DNA from: JAHDBG01 sp963922315
Lineage (GTDB): Bacteria > Pseudomonadota > Gammaproteobacteria > Chromatiales > Chromatiaceae
Direction of reading: 5' to 3'
Assembly: GCA_963922315.1 (NCBI GenBank)
Contig: CAWUID010000012.1
Coordinates: 1-50,100 of the forward strand
DNA: 50,100 nt
Shown here: piece after piece, positions 24,840 to 33,006 of the stretch
How positions within the stretch are numbered: position 1 is the first letter of the stretch
Layout: each line of letters opens with the position of its first letter
Notes under the pieces: generated by a model
What the model was told of the DNA's origin: nothing
The model's database searches: none
What the model saw: only the letters and a program-made list of their open reading frames with translations
Made by a program: the position numbers and the translations under genes

Positions 24840-27386
24840 ATGACCGAATTTGCCAGGGAAGTCCTGTCCATCAGCCTCGAAGAGGAGATGCAGCAATCTT
24901 ACCTGGATTATGCGATGTCAGTCATTGTCGGCCGGGCACTGCCGGATGTCCGCGATGGGCTGAAGCCAGTGCATCGGCGTGTGCTGTATGCGATGGGCGA
25001 GCTGAATAATGACTGGAACAAGCCGTATAAAAAATCGGCGCGGATCGTCGGTGATGTGATTGGTAAATATCACCCGCATGGTGATACCGCAGTCTACGAC
25101 ACGATCGTGCGCATGGCGCAGCCGTTTTCACTGCGTTACCTGCTGATTGACGGGCAGGGTAACTTCGGCTCGGTTGATGGCGATTCGCCCGCTGCAATGC
25201 GGTATACCGAAATCCGCATGTCACGGATTGCGCATGAACTGCTCGCCGACATCGACCGCGAAACAGTTGACTTCACCCCGAACTATGACGGCTCAGAACA
25301 TGAGCCGAGTGTCCTGCCTGCCCGTATCCCGAATCTGCTGATCAATGGTTCATCCGGCATCGCAGTCGGTATGGCAACCAACATTCCGCCGCATAATCTA
25401 TCCGAAGTGATTCAGGGCTGTCTGGCACTGATAGATCAGCCGGATATCACCATCGCCGATCTGATGACGCATATCCCGGCGCCTGACTTCCCGACTGCTG
25501 CGATCATTAATGGCACTGCCGGCATCCGTGATGCGTATCGCACCGGGCGCGGCAAACTATACTTGCGGGCGCGCACTGAATTTGAAGAGATGTCTGCCGG
25601 GCGCGAGCGTATCGTAGTACGCGAGCTGCCGTACCAGGTTAACAAAGCCCGGTTGCAGGAAAAGATTGCCGAGCTGGTGAAGCTGAAAAAAATCGATGGC
25701 ATCACCGCGATCCGTGACGAGTCCGATAAAGACGGGATGCGGCTGGTGATTGAGCTGCGGCGAGGTGAAGTGACCGAGGTAGTGCTGAACAACCTGTACC
25801 AGCACACCCAGATGCAGACCGTGTTTGGCATCAACATGGTCGCACTGGTAGATGGCCAGCCTCGCACCCTGAACCTGAAACAACTGCTCGAATACTTCAT
25901 CCGCCACCGGCGTGATGTCGTTACCCGTCGCACCTTGTACGAGTTGCGTAAGGCGCGGGCACGAGCACACGTGCTGGAAGGCTTGGCAGTCGCACTGGCG
26001 AACATCGACGAAGTGATTGCGCTGATCAAGGCGGCGCCGAATCCGGCGACTGCACGACAACAACTGGTATCACGCATTTGGCACTCTGGCACGGTAGAAG
26101 CGATGCTGGCGCGGGCAGGTGCGGAAGCATCCCGTCCGGAAGATCTGGCGCCTGAGTATGGATTGACCGACGGTGGCTATCGGCTGACCGAAGTGCAGGC
26201 GCAGGCGATTCTGGATCTGCGGCTACACAAGCTGACAGGGCTGGAACAAGATAAAATCATCCAGGAATATGCCGATATTCTGGAAAAAATCGCCGGGTTG
26301 CTGGAAATTCTGTCTGACCCTGATCGGTTGATGCAAGTGATCAGGGACGAATTGAGTGCGATTGCGGCACAATTTGGTGATGCCCGTCGTAGCGAGATTC
26401 GGCGTGATCAGGCCGATCTGACCCTGGAAGACCTTATTACACCGGAAGATATGGTGGTCACCCTGTCGCATCAGGGCTATGCCAAATCACAACCGTTGCA
26501 CCTGTACCAGGCACAACGGCGCGGCGGTAAAGGCAAAACTGCAACTGCGATCAAAGATGAAGACTTCATTGACCGGTTATTCATTGCGAATACGCACGAT
26601 ACAATTCTGTGTTTCTCCAGCCGGGGTAAATGTTACTGGCTGAAGGTATATGAACTGCCGCAAGCCGGACGCACCGCGCGTGGCCGACCAATGGTGAACC
26701 TGTTGCCACTGGCAGACGATGAACGGATCAATGCGGTCCTGCCAGTACGGGAGTATGCTGCAGACCAATATGTGTTCATGGCAACAGCCGCTGGTATCGT
26801 CAAAAAAACTGCGCTGAGCGAATTTTCCAATCCGCGCAGTGCTGGCATCATTGCGATCAACCTGCGGGATGATGATCAGCTCATCGGGGTTGAACTGACC
26901 GATGGTGAACAGATCATCATGCTCTCCAGCACTGCCGGCAAGGCGACTCGGTTCGTTGAATCTCAGGTACGGTCAATGGGACGGCAGGCAGCAGGTGTGC
27001 TCGGCATGCGATTGCAGCCGGAACAGCAGGTAAACTCACTGATTGTCGGTGACCAGGGCGATGTACTGACCGCGAGCGAACAAGGCTATGGCAAACGCAC
27101 CTCGATTGACCAATATCCAGTGCGCGGGCGCGGTGCCTCTGGTGTGATTTCGATCCGCACCAGTGAGCGCAATGGCAGCCTGGTAGGTGCTGTGCGGGTT
27201 GCGCCGGGTGACGAAGTGATGCTGATCACGGATGGTGGCACACTAGTCAGAACGCGCAGTGATGAAATTTCACAACTCAGTCGTGATACCCAGGGCGTTA
27301 GCCTGATCCGTTTGAGCAAAAACGAACAACTGATCGGCATTGTTGCACTGCCGGTTTTACCTGAAACACCAGAGACAGACGAATAA
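24840..27386 (+). CDS. gyrA: DNA gyrase subunit A
   Basis: The protein is 848 aa. Numbering in the N-terminal domain matches E. coli: catalytic Tyr122 in AAMRYTEIRM, Asp87, and Thr rather than Ser at position 83 (YHPHGDTAVYD). The C-terminal beta-pinwheel includes the GyrA box QRRGGKGK, which wraps DNA for negative supercoiling and separates it from ParC. Thr83 is the natural residue in several lineages, so it need not be a resistance mutation. infA starts 3 bp after the stop. Confidence 0.97.
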   Translation: MTEFAREVLSISLEEEMQQSYLDYAMSVIVGRALPDVRDGLKPVHRRVLYAMGELNNDWNKPYKKSARIVGDVIGKYHPHGDTAVYDTIVRMAQPFSLRYLLIDGQGNFGSVDGDSPAAMRYTEIRMSRIAHELLADIDRETVDFTPNYDGSEHEPSVLPARIPNLLINGSSGIAVGMATNIPPHNLSEVIQGCLALIDQPDITIADLMTHIPAPDFPTAAIINGTAGIRDAYRTGRGKLYLRARTEFEEMSAGRERIVVRELPYQVNKARLQEKIAELVKLKKIDGITAIRDESDKDGMRLVIELRRGEVTEVVLNNLYQHTQMQTVFGINMVALVDGQPRTLNLKQLLEYFIRHRRDVVTRRTLYELRKARARAHVLEGLAVALANIDEVIALIKAAPNPATARQQLVSRIWHSGTVEAMLARAGAEASRPEDLAPEYGLTDGGYRLTEVQAQAILDLRLHKLTGLEQDKIIQEYADILEKIAGLLEILSDPDRLMQVIRDELSAIAAQFGDARRSEIRRDQADLTLEDLITPEDMVVTLSHQGYAKSQPLHLYQAQRRGGKGKTATAIKDEDFIDRLFIANTHDTILCFSSRGKCYWLKVYELPQAGRTARGRPMVNLLPLADDERINAVLPVREYAADQYVFMATAAGIVKKTALSEFSNPRSAGIIAINLRDDDQLIGVELTDGEQIIMLSSTAGKATRFVESQVRSMGRQAAGVLGMRLQPEQQVNSLIVGDQGDVLTASEQGYGKRTSIDQYPVRGRGASGVISIRTSERNGSLVGAVRVAPGDEVMLITDGGTLVRTRSDEISQLSRDTQGVSLIRLSKNEQLIGIVALPVLPETPETDE

Positions 27387-27389
27387 CGT

Positions 27390-27608
27390 ATGGCAAAAGA
27401 AGATGTAATCGAAATGGAAGGCACGGTTGTTGATACCCTGCCCAACACCACATTTCGAGTTGAGCTGGAAAACGGACATGTGGTGAATGCACATATCTCC
27501 GGGCGGATGCGCAAAAACTACATCCGTATCCTGACCGGTGACAAAGTGAAGGTTGAAATGACACCATATGACCTGACCAAAGGCCGTATTACCTATCGCG
27601 AGCGCTAA
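27390..27608 (+). CDS. infA: translation initiation factor IF-1
   Basis: The protein is 72 aa, the standard IF-1 length, starting MAKEDVIEMEGTVVDTLPN and ending GRITYRER, one S1/OB-fold domain. IF-1 binds the ribosomal A site during initiation. Its position 3 bp after gyrA and directly overlapped by the lnt frame is unusual for this gene. It is intact. Confidence 0.98.
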   Translation: MAKEDVIEMEGTVVDTLPNTTFRVELENGHVVNAHISGRMRKNYIRILTGDKVKVEMTPYDLTKGRITYRER

Positions 27609-29070
27609 ACTACGCTGGCTGGCAGCATTTGCGGCAGGTGCGATTACTGTACTGGCATTCGCGCCCTACGGGTTGGGCCTGATCGCAGTCTTCACCCTCG
27701 CATTTCTATACTGGCAACTCAACCAAGCTGAGACCGGCAGGCAAGCAATCGGCCTCGGCTATGCGTTCGGCCTTGGCCTGATGGGGTTCGGTGTCTCCTG
27801 GATACACCACAGCATCGTCCAGTTCGGAGGCATCAGCCAGATCGCGGCGATTGCCATCACTGCGTTATTTGTCGCGGTGGTCAGCCTGTATTTTGCCCTG
27901 TTTTCCGGGGTCTACCACACACTCAATCGTTACCTCAGCACTCGGGCTGCATTACTCGGCTTAGCGCCGATGGTGTGGGTCAGTGTCGAAGCGTTACGCA
28001 GTTGGTTGTTTACCGGCTTCCCCTGGTTAGTAGTCGGGTACAGCCAGATCGACCTGCCACTGGCAGGCTATGCACCGATCGTCGGCGTGCTCGGCATCAG
28101 TTGGCTGATTGCCCTGAGCGCCGGGCTGTTGCACGACTGGCGCAGCAGCTGGAGCTGGGTCGGCCAGATCATCATCTGGGGATTGGGCGTATTACTTACC
28201 CAATATACCTGGACGCAACCGATCGGCGAGCCCTTCCAGGTCAGCCTGATTCAGGGCAACATTGCACAACAACACAAATGGCAGCCGGACTGGTATCCGG
28301 AGACGATCCACCGTTATCGCAGCCTGACTGAGCAGGTAGCCGACAGCGAACTGGTGATCTGGCCGGAAACCGCGATCCCGGCCTACAACACCCGGGTTGA
28401 AACCAGCCTGTTGCGGCTATTGCACGACATGATGCACGAACAACAACGCGATCTGCTGACCGGTATCATCGTTAAAGAAAAAGGTCGTTATTACAACGCG
28501 ATGATCAGCTTGGGACAGTCCGGGCGACAGGCCTACTACAAACGGCACTTAGTCCCGTTTGGCGAATACCTGCCTGGCAAGGCCTGGCTCCAGCCGATCC
28601 TGGATTTCATGCAGATCCCGATGTCGAACTTCTCGGCAGGTACCAGCGACAAACCAGTCCTCAGACTTGCCGGGCAACTCGCTGGAATCGATATCTGCTA
28701 CGAAGATGCTTTTGCCAGCGAAGTGATGCGCGCCCTGCCGGAAGCAGGCTACCTGATCAATGCGAGCAATGATGCCTGGTTCGGCGACTCACTCGCACCG
28801 CACCAGCACCTCCAGATTGCACGGATGCGGGCGCAGGAAACAGAACGTTACCTGCTGCGTGCGACCAACACTGGCATCTCAGCGATCATCAATACAAAAG
28901 GCCAGATCCAGCAACAGGCCGACCAGTTTGTGACCACTGCCGTGACCGGCATAGTCCAGCCCCGACAGGGGACGACGCCCTATGCCATCTGGGGCGATTG
29001 GAACCTGCTTCTGTTCGCTCTGGTCAGCTGTACCGGCATTCTCCTGACAAATCGACGGCGCGACTTATGA
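27595..29070 (+). CDS. lnt: apolipoprotein N-acyltransferase, start codon non-standard
   Basis: The protein transfers an acyl chain from phospholipid to the N-terminal Cys of lipoproteins in the inner membrane. From codon ATC 27595 it is 491 aa, with six or more N-terminal helices and a nitrilase-like periplasmic domain. The catalytic triad is visible as Glu258 (IWPETAIP), Lys316 (YYKRHLVPFGEY) and Cys368 (DICYEDAF). The first usual start codon is TTG 27673, but the conserved first helix with LAFAPYGLG lies mostly upstream of it. In that stretch, back to a TGA at 27574, only ATC (27595), CTG (27619) and ATT (27643) could start. The frame overlaps the infA end by 14 nt, so reinitiation after infA is likely. 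Confidence 0.9.
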   Translation: MASAKLRWLAAFAAGAITVLAFAPYGLGLIAVFTLAFLYWQLNQAETGRQAIGLGYAFGLGLMGFGVSWIHHSIVQFGGISQIAAIAITALFVAVVSLYFALFSGVYHTLNRYLSTRAALLGLAPMVWVSVEALRSWLFTGFPWLVVGYSQIDLPLAGYAPIVGVLGISWLIALSAGLLHDWRSSWSWVGQIIIWGLGVLLTQYTWTQPIGEPFQVSLIQGNIAQQHKWQPDWYPETIHRYRSLTEQVADSELVIWPETAIPAYNTRVETSLLRLLHDMMHEQQRDLLTGIIVKEKGRYYNAMISLGQSGRQAYYKRHLVPFGEYLPGKAWLQPILDFMQIPMSNFSAGTSDKPVLRLAGQLAGIDICYEDAFASEVMRALPEAGYLINASNDAWFGDSLAPHQHLQIARMRAQETERYLLRATNTGISAIINTKGQIQQQADQFVTTAVTGIVQPRQGTTPYAIWGDWNLLLFALVSCTGILLTNRRRDL

Positions 29071-29459
29071 CCAGACAAGTTATCAGAACAGACCAGGCCC
29101 CACAAGCGATAGGTACCTATTCCCAGGCGATCCGTACTGGCGATACCGTCTATTTGTCCGGACAAATCCCACTGCAACCGGATACCATGATGCTGGTCAC
29201 CGGCGACATCACCAATCAGATTCGGCAAGTCTTCGACAACCTGCAAGCCGTGGCGCAAGCGGCGGGTGGCACACTGGCCGATATCGTCAAGCTGAACATC
29301 TACCTGACTGACTTGGACCACTTTGCTGCAGTCAACCAGATCATGGCTGAGTATATCGCTGAGCCCTATCCGGCGCGTGCCGCTGTTGGCGTCGCGGCTC
29401 TGCCAAAGGGCGCGCAGGTCGAGATGGATGCGGTGATTGTCTTAGACAAAGCCGATTAG
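29067..29459 (+). CDS. ridA: RidA family 2-iminoacid deaminase
   Basis: The protein is 130 aa, starting MTRQVIRTDQAPQAIGTYSQ, with the start overlapping the lnt stop (ATGA). RidA trimers hydrolyse reactive enamine/imine products of PLP enzymes to ketoacids. Hallmarks are GTYSQAIRTGDTVYLSGQ, the substrate-binding Arg in PYPARAAVGVAALP and the Glu in VEMDAV. A longer upstream reading would run into lnt and is unlikely. mlaF follows after 7 bp. Confidence 0.93.
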   Translation: MTRQVIRTDQAPQAIGTYSQAIRTGDTVYLSGQIPLQPDTMMLVTGDITNQIRQVFDNLQAVAQAAGGTLADIVKLNIYLTDLDHFAAVNQIMAEYIAEPYPARAAVGVAALPKGAQVEMDAVIVLDKAD

Positions 29460-29466
29460 CGACAAC

Positions 29467-30270
29467 ATGGCCGCTGAAGCGCCACTGATCCGGATACGCG
29501 GCTTGCACTATGCCCATGGTGATCGACCGATCTTCTCCGGTATCAATCTGGATATCCGGCGCGGCCAGATCACTGCGATCATGGGCCCATCCGGCACAGG
29601 TAAGACCACCCTACTCAAACTGATCACCGGCCTGCTGACACCAGATGTCGGCAGCATACAGATAGATGGCCAGCCCATCCATCAGCTCACTACCCCACAA
29701 CTGTACCGGCTACGCATGCGGATGGGGATGTTATTCCAGAGTGGGGCACTGCTGACCGACCTGAGCGTATACGACAATGTGGCACTGCCACTGCGCGAAC
29801 ATACTAAGCTCAGTACCAGCATGATCCGTAAACTGGTATTGCTGAAGCTGGAAGCGGTCGGATTACGTGGTGCCAGCGACCTGATGCCAGCCGAACTGTC
29901 TGGTGGTATGGCACGTCGCGTCGCACTGGCGCGTGCGATTGCATTGGATCCGATGATGATCCTGTACGACGAGCCATTCACCGGCCAGGATCCGATCTCC
30001 ATGGGCATATTGGTCAAGTTAGTGCGTCAACTGAACGATGCTGCTCACCTGACCAGCCTGCTGGTTTCACACGATATCGCAGAAACCTTGCGCATTGCCG
30101 ACCAGGTCTGCCTGATCGCGCAACAACAAGTGATTGCGCAGGCTACACCAACAGACTTACAGCAGAGTACAGATCCCTGGATACAACAATTCATGCAGGG
30201 GCAGCCAGATGGGCCGGTGCCGTTTCATTATGTAGCTCCGCTCCTGAATTCTCAGATGCTGAAGGGGTAA
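29467..30270 (+). CDS. mlaF: phospholipid ABC transporter ATP-binding protein MlaF
   Basis: The protein is 267 aa. Walker A is GPSGTGKTTLL (40-50), the signature LSGGMARRVALARAI and Walker B LYDEPFTGQDP. The ATPase of this form directly followed by an MlaE permease drives phospholipid traffic between the membranes to keep the outer leaflet asymmetric. It lies in a likely transcript with lnt and ridA and ends 3 bp before mlaE. Confidence 0.9.
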   Translation: MAAEAPLIRIRGLHYAHGDRPIFSGINLDIRRGQITAIMGPSGTGKTTLLKLITGLLTPDVGSIQIDGQPIHQLTTPQLYRLRMRMGMLFQSGALLTDLSVYDNVALPLREHTKLSTSMIRKLVLLKLEAVGLRGASDLMPAELSGGMARRVALARAIALDPMMILYDEPFTGQDPISMGILVKLVRQLNDAAHLTSLLVSHDIAETLRIADQVCLIAQQQVIAQATPTDLQQSTDPWIQQFMQGQPDGPVPFHYVAPLLNSQMLKG

Positions 30271-30273
30271 CTG

Positions 30274-31062
30274 ATGCGTACCAGTCCATTACAGACATTG
30301 GGCGAATGGGGGTTGCGATATGCCACTAATCTTGGCACAGCGGTACTCTTGTTACTGGCATTGCTACGAGAGAGCGTAGCGATACTCAGTCAGCCACGAC
30401 TGTTACTGGAGCAGCTCTACGCCATTGGCACAAAGACCTTATCCATTATTACAGTGTCGGGTCTTTTTGTTGGAATGGTGCTGGCGTTACAAGGCTATGC
30501 GATACTCGCCCGATTTGGTGCTGACACAGCACTCGGCCTGATGGTGTCAGCTGCACTGGTGCGTGAACTAGGCCCGGTACTCGCCGCTCTGCTGTTTGCC
30601 GGGCGTGCCGGATCGGCAGTCACTGCAGAAATTGGGCTGATGAAGACGACAGAACAAATCTCCAGCCTGCAAATGATGGCAATCAACCCGGTGCGCCGGA
30701 TACTGGTACCGCGCTGGATTGCTGGGTGTCTCTCAGTGCCTTTACTGGCCGCACTCTTCAGTGCAGTCGGCATCGTCGGCGCCTGGCTGCTGGCGAAGAT
30801 CATGCTGATGCTGGATGACAGTGCCTTCTGGAGTGGCATGCAATTCGGCATAGACTTTGCCGACGATATCCTGAATGGTGTCATCAAATCTGCGGTATTC
30901 GGCTGCATCGTGACCTGGATCGCCATCTACCAGGGTTATCACGCAACTCCCACCTCGCAGGGCGTCAGCCAGGCAACTACCCGCACCGTCGTACAAAGCT
31001 CTCTTCTGGTACTAGGTACCGATCTGCTTCTCACCTATGCTATGTTTGGCAGTGCCTTCTGA
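30274..31062 (+). CDS. mlaE: phospholipid ABC transporter permease MlaE
   Basis: The protein is 262 aa with the MlaE permease domain: GLFVGMVLALQGY, ALVRELGPVLAALLFAGRAGSAVTAEIG in consecutive blocks, and SLQMMAINPVRRILVPR. It forms the membrane core of the Mla complex with MlaF. mlaD, mlaC and mlaB, which normally follow, are not present. Its last 51 nt overlap the 3-prime end of a convergent sugar dehydratase gene, marking the junction with the polysaccharide locus. Confidence 0.92.
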   Translation: MRTSPLQTLGEWGLRYATNLGTAVLLLLALLRESVAILSQPRLLLEQLYAIGTKTLSIITVSGLFVGMVLALQGYAILARFGADTALGLMVSAALVRELGPVLAALLFAGRAGSAVTAEIGLMKTTEQISSLQMMAINPVRRILVPRWIAGCLSVPLLAALFSAVGIVGAWLLAKIMLMLDDSAFWSGMQFGIDFADDILNGVIKSAVFGCIVTWIAIYQGYHATPTSQGVSQATTRTVVQSSLLVLGTDLLLTYAMFGSAF

Positions 31063-33003
31063 ATACACCCAATCCACTGTCGCACCGGGTTTAAATCCGG
31101 TCACCAGTCCCTTAAGTATATTCAGCATCGCATCCACATCATGACTGCGCAGAGCTGAATCCAGACAATCCAGATCCGTTTTCAACTGATCCCACATTAC
31201 AAACGAATCTTGTGCCCGCATGATCTTAGGATGTTCTGTTGGCAGAGGATCGTCACCCAGCAGTAATTCCTCATATAACTTCTCACCCGGGCGCAGGCCT
31301 GTCACTTCAATCTCAATATCACCTTCCGGGTTACCTTCATCACGTATTGTCAGCCCGGACAGCTCCACAACACGCCGGGCAAGATCTGTAATTTTTACCG
31401 GCTTACCCATATCCAGCACAAAGACATCACCCCCCTGAGCCATGGCACCGGCCTGAATGACCAACTGAGCAGCCTCAGGAATCGTCATAAAAAAGCGATT
31501 GATATCAGGATGAGTCAGGGTAATTGGCCCGCCATGCCGAGCTTGCTGGCGGAATCGGGGAATCACAGAACCGGATGAACCGAGTACATTGCCAAACCGT
31601 ACCATAGAAAGCCGGGTGCGTTGATCAGCATGATGCGCAAACAAGGCTTGCAGACACAGTTCAGCCAGGCGTTTGCTGGCGCCCATCACATTCGTCGGGC
31701 GGACTGCCTTATCAGTGGAGATCAGTACAAAGTCTGCCACACCTGCCTTTATCGCAGTTTGTGCCGTAATCAGGGTACCGAACACATTGTTCCGGATACC
31801 TTCAGCAAGATTGTGTTCAACGATCGGAACATGTTTATAAGCAGCGGCATGATAAATCGTATCCGGTTGCCAGGTTTTGATGATCTGATGCATGCGTGTT
31901 ACATCCGCAACAGAACCAAGCAGAGGAATCAGACGGCTCTTTTGTCGGCTATCTGTTGCAGTTACCTGATGCTCCAGCTCGCTGTGAATGGCATACAGCG
32001 CATATTCGCTGATTTCAACCAGTAACAGGTGAGTGGGTTGTTGTTGCAGAATCTGCCGACATAGCTCACTGCCAATCGAACCACCGGCACCTGTAACCAG
32101 AACAACCTTGCCAGTGATATTTTTGCTCAGCAGCGCATGATCGGGAGTAACCGATTCCCGATTGAGCAGATCGTCAATCTCCAGCTCATGCAGATCAGAA
32201 ATGGTGACATTCCCCTTCGCCAGATCAACCATACCCGGCAAGGTACGCACTGCGACAGGGTAGTGTCGGATATGCTCCAGAATTGTTTGTCGTCTGCGCC
32301 GACTGGCTGAAGGAATGGCCAGCAACACTTGAGCTATCTGTTCAGATGCAACCAGATGTCCGAGCTTTTCCGGTGGGTGAACCTTCAGGTGACTCAGCAC
32401 ACGACCTTGCAGGTGTTTATCATCGTCGATAAAGCCTGCAACGCGCATTTCGTGATTATTGCGCAGGATGGATGCCAGTTGTTGTCCGGAATTTCCGGCA
32501 CCATAGATCAGGGTATTAGCCGGGCTGGTATTTGATCGGCGCAGGGTATTGCCACCTAACCAGTGGTATGCCAGTAAGCGTGAGCCGCCAATCGCAAAAA
32601 AAAGTAGCAGTGGTTGTATAAAACCAACAGAACCTGGCACATCAACCCTATCAATGCTGATCAGCAGAGCAGAGTACAACAGACCATAGAGACCAATTGC
32701 CTGGCTGATAGCCAGCATGGCGGACCAGCCAGCATAGCGGAAGATAGCATGATACAGACCAAAGACCGTGAACAAGGGTAAGGCCAGTGCAACCGAAATG
32801 ACGGAAGCAGCAAACATGCCTTCTGTGAAGCTGGATAGTTCTCCTAACCGTAAACAGAAAGCCAGCCAGATTGTTAATATGCAAAGGCTGACATCTATGA
32901 CTAGTGCAATGCTGCGTTTAGTGACGCGAGGAAGAGCCAGAATCAAGTTGCGAGGTTGTTGCAGAGTATGCACACAAAACAGAGGAGGGGGGCTGGAAGG
33001 CAT
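31012..33003 (-). CDS. pglF: membrane nucleotide-sugar 4,6-dehydratase (PglF/WbpM type)
   Basis: The protein is 663 aa. Four N-terminal membrane helices (about residues 28-140) are followed by a CoA-binding-like Rossmann region (NTLIYGAGNSGQQLASIL) and the catalytic SDR domain (VVLVTGAGGSIGSELCRQIL, near 300-320). The active-site pattern is STDKAVRPTNVMGASKR. PglF-like enzymes turn UDP-GlcNAc into the 4-keto-6-deoxy sugar. With the next three genes it forms the classic PglFEDC set for bacillosamine-type sugars, although WbpM-like use for FucNAc/QuiNAc cannot be excluded. The tail overlaps mlaE by 51 nt. Confidence 0.85.
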   Translation of the reverse strand: MPSSPPPLFCVHTLQQPRNLILALPRVTKRSIALVIDVSLCILTIWLAFCLRLGELSSFTEGMFAASVISVALALPLFTVFGLYHAIFRYAGWSAMLAISQAIGLYGLLYSALLISIDRVDVPGSVGFIQPLLLFFAIGGSRLLAYHWLGGNTLRRSNTSPANTLIYGAGNSGQQLASILRNNHEMRVAGFIDDDKHLQGRVLSHLKVHPPEKLGHLVASEQIAQVLLAIPSASRRRRQTILEHIRHYPVAVRTLPGMVDLAKGNVTISDLHELEIDDLLNRESVTPDHALLSKNITGKVVLVTGAGGSIGSELCRQILQQQPTHLLLVEISEYALYAIHSELEHQVTATDSRQKSRLIPLLGSVADVTRMHQIIKTWQPDTIYHAAAYKHVPIVEHNLAEGIRNNVFGTLITAQTAIKAGVADFVLISTDKAVRPTNVMGASKRLAELCLQALFAHHADQRTRLSMVRFGNVLGSSGSVIPRFRQQARHGGPITLTHPDINRFFMTIPEAAQLVIQAGAMAQGGDVFVLDMGKPVKITDLARRVVELSGLTIRDEGNPEGDIEIEVTGLRPGEKLYEELLLGDDPLPTEHPKIMRAQDSFVMWDQLKTDLDCLDSALRSHDVDAMLNILKGLVTGFKPGATVDWVYSEGTAKHSIGEKQIGT

Positions 33004-33006
33004 GGT

